From: Kalmusia sp. IMI 367209
Taxonomy: Eukaryota; Ascomycota; Dothideomycetes; Pleosporales; Didymosphaeriaceae
DNA: 64,000 bases
Assembly (NCBI GenBank): GCA_027946365.1
Contig: JAPEUQ010000010.1
Location: 744,001 to 808,000 of the forward strand
Direction: 5' to 3'
Part shown: positions 32,650 through 41,135 of the stretch, in pieces
Numbering within the stretch: the first letter of the stretch is position 1
How the letters are laid out: the number at the start of each line of letters is the position of its first letter
Notes under the pieces: generated by a model
What the model was told of the DNA's origin: nothing
Database searches by the model: none
What the model saw: only the letters and a program-made list of their open reading frames with translations
Position numbers and translations under genes: made by a program

Positions 32650-34500
32650 ATGCGGTCAGTTTCCATTGCGGTCGCTGCCCTCATTGGCACTGCTGCCAGC
32701 AAACCCCTTGTGCGGCGTGATGGCTACAATGTAGGCTACAATCCATATCCTACTGGAGGCTCCTCTACACCAGTCCCCTCGTCAACCCCTGGGTATTCCA
32801 TCCCGACGCCATCCTCTTCGAAGCCATATGAAACGCCTTCCTCTTCGAAGGGGTATGAAACGCCCTCTTCTTCGAAGGGATACGAAACACCCTCCTCTTC
32901 AAAAGGATATGAGACGCCTTCCTCTTCGAAAGGATACGAGACGCCTTCCTCTTCGAAGGGATACGAGACCGGTAGCAGCTCTTCTTCTGGATACCCTACC
33001 CACACTCCTAGCTCCTCGAAGTCAGAGCACAGCGGTTACCCCACTGGTAGCAGTAGCTCCTCATCTGTACATTCAGGCTACCCTACTGGTGGCAGCTCCT
33101 CGTCTGTTCATTCAGGCTACCCCACCGGCAGCAAGCCCTCTTCGGTGCACTCAGGGTACCCTACAGGCGGCCACAGCCACAGCTCTAAGCCGACTCCCCC
33201 GCCTTACTCGACCCCTGTCACCGACACAGTAACGTCGTATATCACGGAGACCAAGACTATCACGACCACCACGTACTCGTGGGTGCCTGTCTCTACTCCG
33301 GTTGGTCACAACGGATATTCGACCTACTTTTCGACCTACCTCACGCCCTCGTTCTATCCGACGACCTACACAACAACCTACATCACTGTACCAACAGTAA
33401 CTCCTGGCCCTAAGCCTCCGGTTACTCCTGGATGCGCACCACCCACGACCGTGACAGTCTACATTCATCCCCAGCCCCCGCAGCCCTGCACGGACTGCGA
33501 GACCAAGACGTATACTGTGACCGAGCACGGCCACACTGAGACCTTCACCGTTACGAAAACGCCTTCCAGCGTCCCGGGATATAACACCCTGCCGCCGACT
33601 GAGTCTACCTCGATCTACACTCCCCCAGGCCCCAAGCCTCCGGTTTCGACTTCGGTACACACCCCGGGCCCTAAGCCCCCAGTCTCAACTTCAGTCCACA
33701 CCCCGGCCCCAAGCCCCAGTCTCAACTTCAGTCCACACCCCCGGCCCCAAGCCCCAGTCTCGACTTCAGTCCACACTCCCGGCCCTAAGCCCCCGGTCTA
33801 CCCCACTGGTGGCTACTCGCACAGCGTACCTAGCGGCACAGGATCTGTTCCCTATCCCACACATACTCCCTCTCCCAGCGCTAGCTCTTACCACATCGGT
33901 CCCAAGCCTTCGTCTTCCAGCAAGGGCTACGAGGTGCCTTCTTCATCTAAGGGATATGAGACGCCTTCTTCGTCGAAGGGATATGAGGTTCCCTCTTCCT
34001 CGTCCAGCGTAGGCTATCCTACTTCGACGCCTTCCTCTTCAAAGGGATATGAGACTCCTTCATCCTCCAAAGGCTACGAAGTCCCCTCTTCCTCATCGAC
34101 CGTGGGCTATCCTACTTCGACCCCTTCCTCTTCCAAGGGCTACGAAACTCCTTCGTCCTCGAAAGGCTATGAGGTCCCTTCGTCCTCTTCTAGCGTAGGC
34201 TACCCTACTTCGACACCCTCCTCTTCAAAGGGATATGAGACTCCTTCGTCCTCCAAGGGATACGAAGTTCCCTCGTCTTCCAAGGGTTATGAAGTTCCCT
34301 CGTCCTCCAAGGGTTACGAAGTCCCTTCTTCCTCATCCGTCGCTTACCCTACGCAATCTTCTTCAACCATCGGTTATGAGGTCCCCTCTTCCTCCATCGG
34401 ATATGCGACACCTTCATCATCTGTCGGATACGAGGTTCCCTCCTCCATCGTCACCCCGACCCCCGCCCCTACTGGCTACGTCGCCCACGGTGGCTACTAA
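32650..34500 (+). CDS. Repeat-rich secreted Ser/Pro/Thr cell-wall-type protein
   Basis: Single exon, 616 residues. A signal peptide (1-17, ending GTAAS) precedes KPLVRRDG, a Kex2-type processing site. Residues ~55-115 hold six or more copies of a 9-residue unit (ETPSSSKGY). Then come four GYPTG-Ser repeats, a TVTSYITETKTITTTTYS segment and a TVTVYI...CTDCETKTYTVTEHG segment resembling motifs of fungal wall glycoproteins, and TPGPKPPVSTSVH repeats. The C-terminal ~190 residues are again an ETPSSSKGY / EVPSSSKGY array interleaved with SSVGYPTSTPS. Such Ser/Thr-rich proteins are usually O-mannosylated surface proteins. I see no C-terminal hydrophobic GPI signal; it ends GYVAHGGY. The array probably varies in length between strains. 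Adhesion is possible but not shown. Confidence 0.8.
   Translation: MRSVSIAVAALIGTAASKPLVRRDGYNVGYNPYPTGGSSTPVPSSTPGYSIPTPSSSKPYETPSSSKGYETPSSSKGYETPSSSKGYETPSSSKGYETPSSSKGYETGSSSSSGYPTHTPSSSKSEHSGYPTGSSSSSSVHSGYPTGGSSSSVHSGYPTGSKPSSVHSGYPTGGHSHSSKPTPPPYSTPVTDTVTSYITETKTITTTTYSWVPVSTPVGHNGYSTYFSTYLTPSFYPTTYTTTYITVPTVTPGPKPPVTPGCAPPTTVTVYIHPQPPQPCTDCETKTYTVTEHGHTETFTVTKTPSSVPGYNTLPPTESTSIYTPPGPKPPVSTSVHTPGPKPPVSTSVHTPAPSPSLNFSPHPRPQAPVSTSVHTPGPKPPVYPTGGYSHSVPSGTGSVPYPTHTPSPSASSYHIGPKPSSSSKGYEVPSSSKGYETPSSSKGYEVPSSSSSVGYPTSTPSSSKGYETPSSSKGYEVPSSSSTVGYPTSTPSSSKGYETPSSSKGYEVPSSSSSVGYPTSTPSSSKGYETPSSSKGYEVPSSSKGYEVPSSSKGYEVPSSSSVAYPTQSSSTIGYEVPSSSIGYATPSSSVGYEVPSSIVTPTPAPTGYVAHGGY
32818..32970 (+). 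repeat. Tandem 27-bp coding repeat (N-terminal array)
   Basis: About six near-identical 27-bp units coding ETPSSSKGY, differing mostly at third codon positions, inside the wall-protein gene. Confidence 0.9.
33910..34450 (+). repeat. Tandem coding repeats (C-terminal array)
   Basis: Alternating 27-bp units coding ETPSSSKGY or EVPSSSKGY and longer units containing SSVGYPTSTPSSSKGY; the higher-order period of ~126 bp is repeated about three times (for example near 33988, 34081 and 34168). Confidence 0.85.
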
Positions 34501-35448
34501 GCCTCTTTGAAGCGGCGCTCCGGATTTATTCTGCTATTTCACACATGGAGAAACTCTCCTTCTCATGACTTTCCTTGATCGATTAGGCGTATCGCGTGCA
34601 CACTTCTTCGCATAGCCGCGGCGCAACGACTTTTATTTAGACTTGAACTTTAGTATTTATTTGTAATTCATTAATTTGTTGATCTTGTAGGCACAGATTG
34701 TTGATAAGGCAAGGAAGAGTGTGGGATAGCATAGCATAGCATACATAGTTTTGGAATCGTATCCAACTTTACACACTCTTTATATGCGGTGTCTCTTGAG
34801 ATAGATCACGATTGTATTGCCCTTCCTAGTATAACCCGTCTATATTACGTCCAATGCAAATTTGCATTTCATATGCTTTTGCAAAATAATATCTAGATAG
34901 CATTGGCAAGTATCCGCCCACACCCGATCCGGAGTTTAGTCGGATTTAGGGCGCGTTGCAGCCTCTGCTTATTATGTTGTGCAATGGAATTTGAACATCA
35001 TGTACGGCGTAGAATGTACATGCCGTACATGCATATTGTACATAATGAAGAGTCGTACGCCGTGCATAGCTGAAATTCGTGAAATTAAGGTGTTGTTCCC
35101 ACCCCGGAAGTGGGAATGCACAACACCTGTGGTTCGCGACACCGAGATGCGGGGTCGGACTTAGCTGCTGGCTCGGTGGCGAGCGAGCCTCCGAAAGCAA
35201 AGATGGGCTCAAGTCCCGAAATTTACTCAGACAAGAGCGTTCTATCGTACATCGTGGGAGGGCAACAGCTGTCAGCCTTCCGGAGCTGGTGCTAAAATCC
35301 GTGCTAGATTGCAAGGCGCACCTCTGGTAACTAACTATCGGGCCTATAATTCAAAGCCTGACGAAGAGAGAGAGTATTTACAAAGCAGCCCACATATCGA
35401 GTTGTATAAAGATAGCGCTGGCCTCAATATCGTCTAAGGCATTCGAAA
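34501..35448. other. Intergenic: wall-protein 3' region and amidohydrolase promoter
   Basis: AT-rich downstream sequence with three ATAGC units near 34728-34741, a short inverted repeat (35004-35011 with 35056-35063), a 7-bp hairpin at about 35095-35115, and a TATA box at 35405. No gene. Confidence 0.5.
35405..35410 (+). promoter_or_regulatory. TATA-like box upstream of amidohydrolase
   Basis: TATAAA 39 bp before the ATG at 35449. The spacing would leave a very short leader, so it may instead be within the transcript. Confidence 0.3.
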
Positions 35449-37006
35449 ATGGCAGCAATGGCCCAGCAAAGCTTCCTACTCAAGAATGGCACCGTCCTCA
35501 TTCATAACGCGAACAATAATGTTGTGCCGACAAGAACCGACGTTCTCATTGATAACGGAAAGATCATAAGGCTCGCTGAAAGCATTGAGGCTTCGGACAA
35601 TGTCGAAGTGATCGATTGTACGGATAAGATTATCAGCCCAGGGTTCATCGATACGCACCACCACGGTTGGCAGACGCAATTGAAGGGGCGGCACGCTAAC
35701 CAGCTATTCTTTGAATATATGGTAACAGGTAAACGTCCGCAGCCCGTTCGAAATATTCTTGTTGCTAACCTGCACAGGTGGATATCAGTCTGTTAATTAC
35801 ACAGCCACAGATGGATTCTGGGGACAACTTGCAGGTATGCTTGAAGCGCTCGCTGCTGGCACAACGACCATTGTCGATCATGCGCACATCACCATGTCAC
35901 CCGAACATGCTCGGTTCGGTATTGCAGCAACGGCTTCCTCCGGCGTACGCGCAGTCTACTGCTATAATCCGATGGTTCGTCCCAAGTCTTTGACGCCACT
36001 CCACATGCATGAGAACCCGCTTGAGGACTGGGTCATGCAGACGTTCTCCACACTGGTCGACCAGGCCCCTTTTGGAAATGGAAGAGTGACAATGGGTTTC
36101 GCTTATGACATGTGGTTTCTGCCCAAAGAGATGACCCAGGCAGTGTTCGACCAAGTCAAAGAGAAAGACATTCGCACGGTCACCTGCCACGCTAATCCAT
36201 GGATGAGTGTTATCCAGCTTCTGCGTGAGTTCTCGCTGTTAGACGAACGTTTTTTGATCTCACACGGCGGCTTGTTCAGCCGAGAAGATGCGGAGTATGT
36301 GAAGAAAATGGGTGCTCACGTATCATCCACGCCGAGCACAGAGTTGCAGATGGCCCTGGGGGGAAGACCAATATGCTTTGATGCGTCATTCTCGGAAGGC
36401 GAAAGGCGGCACGGCATCCAGGAAAATGCAAGCTTCGGAGTAGATTGCCATTCGAATCAATCTGGGTCGATTATATCCGAGGCTCGCATAGGTCTCCAGG
36501 ATGCAAGAATGCACTTCAATGAGGGCTACGAGTCGCAGGGCAAGGCGGCGCGAAAGCTTCCAGACAGCCTTAGCGTGGAGGCTGCATTCAATCTTGCTAC
36601 TATCAAGGGTGCCGAGGCAGTGAGAATGGACAAGGAGATTGGGCGCATCGCCGAAGGCTACAAGGCAGATCTGGTAGTTTTCAACAGCCTAAGCCCAGCG
36701 ATGATTTGTGCGGCCCAGCACGACCCTGTCGCAGCAATCCTCCTACACTCCAGTCCAGCGGATATCGACCTAGTTATGGTTGATGGAATCGTAAGGAAAA
36801 AGGATGGAACGCTTTTGCCAATCAGTGTGGACGTAATGGCGAACGAGGCAGTGCCAGCCGCGTTGCTGGCGTGGAAGGATATTGCGAGGGAAACGTTGAA
36901 GAGCAGAGCAAGGATTCAAGAACAAGCGAGGAAGGTCGATGTGGCCGAGAGCATGACCATATTGAAAAATATGTGGCATATTGACGATTCGAGCTTCGCA
37001 GACTAA
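35449..37006 (+). CDS. Metal-dependent amidohydrolase (chlorohydrolase/deaminase-like)
   Basis: Model: join(35449..35728, 35778..37006), 502 residues, with a 49-nt intron (branch GCTAAC, CACAG) and an exact join (MVTG|GYQSVNY). The amidohydrolase metal site is visible: FIDTHHHGWQ (H70-x-H72), VTCHANPW, FLISHGG, and GVDCHSN with the metal-binding Asp. The N- and C-terminal strands form the usual small beta-sandwich (LLKNGTVLIHN..., and DLVVFNSLSPAM near the end). The family hydrolyses C-N or C-Cl bonds of nucleobases, triazines and related heterocycles, in the cytosol. The exact substrate cannot be read from the sequence. Start: first ATG; a second Met is at position 4. Confidence 0.88.
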
Positions 37007-37124
37007 GCTTTATCATATCAGAGTAGCGGTAGTATGTTGTAGTATGAAAGGTTAATAAGAGGAACATTATTAGGCCATAATGGACTAATCGCAAGATGTT
37101 GTGGCTTATGACTACTGGGTAAAC

Positions 37125-37185
37125 TCCGCATAGAATCTCCACATGCTCCATTGTACATCCTGGGGTAAAACACTGACCTTTACAA
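37125..37185 (+). repeat. Dispersed repeat family, weak copy
   Basis: CATTGTACATCCTGGGGTAA followed by AACACTGACC; the 5' GTTTGAGGACT block is not conserved. Confidence 0.3.
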
Positions 37186-37585
37186 AACCTAACGAACGGG
37201 CGGCTGCTATTGTAGCCAGTCTTCTTCATTATCCATCTAAAATGTGTTGTGAGTATTGATTCGCATCTACTGCAGTAGGACTGCCAAGTGTAATACAATA
37301 TGTCTGCGAGGATTCTGCCACGAATCATCTTCTACGGTATCATAGCCAAAACCCGACCCCGGGTTTGGGCCGATCACTGCAAGGAATGTTGCATACTCGA
37401 AGAGTATTCTCTCGAGTTAGGCTAATCAGATCGACCGTTGCGAAATGTTCATTCCTTCTCGGTACACGAAGGTGCTTGCCTGACAACGCAGCCCCGCCGA
37501 ATCGATCCTACTAAGCAACACAGCCTAGTTTGCTTGCTTCCCTAGTCACGCCCATGGTAGAATATGCCGTTCATCACTCAAGACA

Positions 37586-37608
37586 CTCGAGATTTTCGAA
37601 ATCTCGAG
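37586..37608. repeat. Perfect 10-bp inverted repeat with 3-nt spacer
   Basis: CTCGAGATTT - TCG - AAATCTCGAG, 32 bp upstream of the GT90 ATG. It could be a binding site for a dimeric regulator or an mRNA hairpin in the leader. Confidence 0.6.
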
Positions 37609-37640
37609 GTCTTACCTCTTGACTCTTGAAATGAGAAGTC

Positions 37641-39016
37641 ATGCTCAACAGCCGCCGAGTCCTTGTTGTAGCAAGCGTTTTATGCGTTTTCCTATTCATC
37701 GCCACTTTCATCGTACATACGCGTCCTGTCATATCGTTCGGTACAGCGATTCCCAATACACCGGTGCCAGCAATAAAAGAGAACAACGATGTTCCACTTA
37801 CATCACTCGTACCGACACAACATTCAGACAAGAGCGAAGTGGAGCAGCCTCCATTTTTATCGGATAAACTGTCAAACATAACGAGATTCGAGAGTTATGG
37901 TCTTGCTTCTGAAGAATGCAATGCTGAGTTCTCGAAGCTGTTCAAGGAAATCGAGCGCAGCGCGGCATACAGAAAGAGCATTGGTAATGTAGAGGAGTCA
38001 GATCTCGATCTAAAATGGAATAAAGACGGTGCAGTCAGAGCAATGATCTACAGGCAAAAGGTGTTGATACTAGAGCCCCCCCAAGAATATAAACAAAAAT
38101 TGAATAATGATGCTCACAATAGCTCTTCATCCTAGAATCGAAACTAGAGGACAAATACTTCCCCCCACGTGCTCTATCTATCCTACATCAGATTGATCGA
38201 GCGATTACTACGAGTCCGGAACCCGTTCCCGATATTGAATTCTCTTTTGTAATTAGTGATATACCGAATAGAGCGCATGCTCACCATACGCTCTGGGCAC
38301 TTTCTCGCCTCCCAGACGATAAAGAAACGTGGCTTATGCCAGAATTTGGCTATTGGTTTTGGCCACTGGATCTCGTCGGCGCGTATGAGCAAATTCGCAC
38401 AGAGATGTTACAAAATAAGATAGCATGGGAGGAGAAGACTCCAAAGGTACTTTGGCGGGGAGCTCTCAAGACTAACAAGCTTCGAGGGGCTATGTACCAG
38501 GCTACTCGAGGAAAGGAGTGGGCAGACATTGAAGAAGTCAAGTGGAAAAACAGGACCGAGGTCTCAGCAAGTTCTACTGGGTCGGCAGTATCTATGGTGG
38601 ATCACTGCGCCTACCAGTATATCATGCACACTGAAGGGCGTAGCTACTCTGGCCGGGGGAAATATCTCCTGAATTGTGGCTCGGTTTTTATCATGCACAA
38701 GAATGAGTGGGTGGAGCCGCACCACGATGCCATGGTCGCCTCTGGCCCTGGCCAGAATATAGTAGAAGTCGAGCGCGACTTCTCGGATCTAGAAGAAGTC
38801 ATGAAGAAGCTTTTGATGGACCCCCAACTCGCTCAATCGATTGCGATGAACGGTCAAACTACCTTTCGGGATCGGTACCTGACGCCGGCGGCCCAGGCCT
38901 GCTACTGGCGAAAGCTATTCCAGACCTGGGCGGATGTCAGCTTTCAGCCACGACCGTGGGAGATCGTCGATGGTAAGACAAGACTGCGCGGTACCCCGTT
39001 CGAGACTTTCGTGTAA
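37641..39016 (+). CDS. CAP10/GT90-family glycosyltransferase
   Basis: Model: join(37641..38060, 38123..39016), 437 residues. The 62-nt intron ends ACAATAG, giving YRQK|LFILESKLEDKYF; alternative acceptors introduce stops. Residues 8-27 (VLVVASVLCVFLFIATFIV) form a type II membrane anchor followed by a Golgi-lumenal stem. The catalytic region shows CAP10 motifs: FGYWFWPLDLVGAYEQIR, KVLWRGALKTNKLRG, DHCAYQYIMHTEG.SYSGRGKYLL, CGSVFIMHKNEWVEP and a FRDRYLTPAAQACYWRKLF end. Related enzymes transfer xylose or other sugars to glycans, for example in capsule-forming fungi. Donor and acceptor are unknown here. Relatively short for the family. Confidence 0.85.
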
Positions 39017-40176
39017 GCAACATATGACAATGGGAGCGAGGGCAACACTTACTGGTTTCTAGTATCAAGGCACTATCGAAAGCAGATAGTTCCTGCCCGT
39101 TCTGGCGGAAGCTGGCATTGCAATGTTGATCGAACGTTGGGAGGATGATAACGACGGTCCCAAGCCATAGTGCTAGGCATGTTTCTCACCCATATTATGA
39201 TCACTTGATGCATGCACCTTAAGTTCTCGTCTAAACATATGAAAGCCTGATACGAGCCGCGCCTAGAATTTCGTACAAGCGAGTTGCGTGCTCGTTCTTT
39301 CATCGAGTCGCGACGCTACCTCATCAACCCCTTCGCCATCGTACAATAATCGTTCACCTCTGGAGGGCATCATCAATACCTGCTGGAAAAGATGAGAATT
39401 TAGTGCGTCATCACGCTCGCTCATTTGCGCAATGGCTTGATCGTCGCTCCCTCCCTGAGACGCTCTTCAGGTGTCGGCAAAGCGTAGGTTATCGCGGACA
39501 TTACTAGACTTCATGTCTCTGAGAAGACTGGAATCATATAGGAGTAGCGAATGTAGCCCGGCAATGAGGTTTGGATCTACTATCTAATACTAAATAACGC
39601 TTTTCAAGTGTTTTGGGTGTGTAGTGTACACCTTCATTGCATGGAGATGAAGATGTGAACCTCATCGGTGGCCAGAATGCACGATCCTTCGGCGATTCTG
39701 AATGAGATCTGCCAATGACAATGATGACAGTCGGCAGGATCTGGATTGCTATTGGATTTAGATAACAATAGGCTGCAATAGCAAAGCATCCTGGAGCAGC
39801 ACTGCTTGCTCGTCCCCTACGTTCGGGTTTGGCGTTCCATGCGTTATGAGTATGGCGGCTACGCGACATGGCTCTCGTACTAGAACCGTGAATTTGAATA
39901 TGTCGTATGAGGACATTTGCCATGCGATGATGCAAGTGGTCCAGAGCTGACGCCACTACACCGAGGCTCTGCAAGTGCTGCCTCCTCTTAATCTCGGCGG
40001 CTCCCAACTTCTTGGGTCTCAAAAGATCTCCGGTCATTGCATTACTGTGCCAATACCAATTCGCTGTCTTACGACATTCGCAATCTTCATGATGAGAGCA
40101 AATCCTGGGCTGTGTTCCCGTAGCTTCAGGTCAAGCTTTCAGACCAAGAAGACCTCCCAACCAAGCATTAGCGTCC

Positions 40177-40804
40177 TTGCGCATACCGGTACAGCTCGCC
40201 AACCTCATTAATTCCCTCTCCTCTCGATCCGACCCGGCACATGCTTCCCGGCACGCTTACTCAATGCTCTTACACCCCAAGTGTTTGGGCTATGTAGGCA
40301 ACTTGAAGCTTGAAGACGAGACCCTTCAACAGCCAAGCCCGACGCCAAGCTCGCCAATCAGCGGACAACACTCGCGTAGATGTCGCAATCGCATGGCAAA
40401 TTTGCGTGAGCGTTCACGAAGCTACCCAGTTCCCAGGTCTCTGGGGTCACAGAAGCTAGTCGATACAATCTGTATAAGCTGTCACCTTGCATATCATCTG
40501 TCTGCTTCATTTTCATTCAAGAATCTTCCCTGGCAAGAGATTTCCTTTTCCCGCGAAATCGTAGCGTTTCTGGATTCTGAGAACAACTCCAAAGACGACA
40601 TTGCTATCTACCAATCAACCAGCTCGGGCTTTCGGTGCAGAGCCCAGCCAACGCCATTTCCTCGTCCCCCCAATGCCCAGCTTCGACAAGCTCTTGGAAT
40701 CTTTCACACGGAGAAATGAGGGCTTCATCAGACCATCACGCAATGCTGCTAGAGCGCTCTCGGTTCCACATCCTGAGAAGATGGTCGCGATAACCAAGAG
40801 CTGA
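40177..40804 (+). pseudogene. Possible gene fragment in two frames
   Basis: One frame reads ...EISFSREIVAFLDSENN and SKDDIAIYQSTSSGF, then stops at 40719; another, open from 40565 to TGA 40804, reads LVPPMPSFDKLLESFTRRN, EGFIRPSRNAARAL and ends PEKMVAITKS. Both are protein-like and adjacent, as expected if one gene lost its frame or has an intron I cannot place. I do not recognise the family. Chance remains possible. Confidence 0.2.
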
Positions 40805-41083
40805 AGACGCTTCGTGACGCCGCACACGGGCGAGAAGCACTTTCATCACGCTTTGCGCGAATCGAGCAAGCCATTATACACAAAGACTCCCATCGGACCC
40901 ATTCTCCCACGCCAAGATAGGAGCACACGGAGGTAGATCCCACTGTGGAGGTTGCCGCTGGCTTGCAGAGACTACTTCTGTGGTTAGCACATCTGGATCA
41001 TTACTCTGACACTTTCGTAGACCCTAGTCCTGCCGCATCCACACCCAAGCTCTGACGCAAATTGTTTTTTATCACTCTACTCG

Positions 41084-41091
41084 TATATATA
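41084..41091 (+). promoter_or_regulatory. TATA-like box upstream of sulfate permease
   Basis: TATATATA 45 bp before the ATG at 41136. Inferred from position only. Confidence 0.35.
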
Positions 41092-41135
41092 CAAGGCGTT
41101 CCGGGCCTGTGGCACCCTCACAGGTCGCAACAGCC

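Larger units (their letters stand above)
37007..37640. other. Intergenic with weak repeat copy and a palindrome
   Basis: 37125-37185 has a weak copy of the dispersed repeat core (ATCCTGGGGTAAAACA). 37586-37608 is a 10-bp perfect inverted repeat just before the GT90 start. Confidence 0.4.
39017..41135. other. 2.1-kb intergenic, possible decayed gene
   Basis: Overlapping frames on both strands (39534-40037 minus, 40177-40719 plus, 40565-40804 plus). The plus-strand segments look protein-like but change frame and are listed separately. The last 60 bp is the promoter of the permease. Confidence 0.4.

Noticed and set aside
33151..33660. Antisense 169-codon frame across the wall-protein gene
   Set aside because: Arises from repeat codon bias on the opposite strand.
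32818..34450. CRISPR-like regularly spaced repeats
   Set aside because: Units are contiguous, in frame and code a secreted eukaryotic protein; there are no unique spacers.
35095..35115. Hairpin as a terminator
   Set aside because: Only 7-bp arms, and intrinsic terminators of this type are not used by eukaryotic RNA polymerase II.
40177..40719. Intact 180-residue gene
   Set aside because: Low-complexity composition and a probable frame change at its end make an intact gene unlikely.
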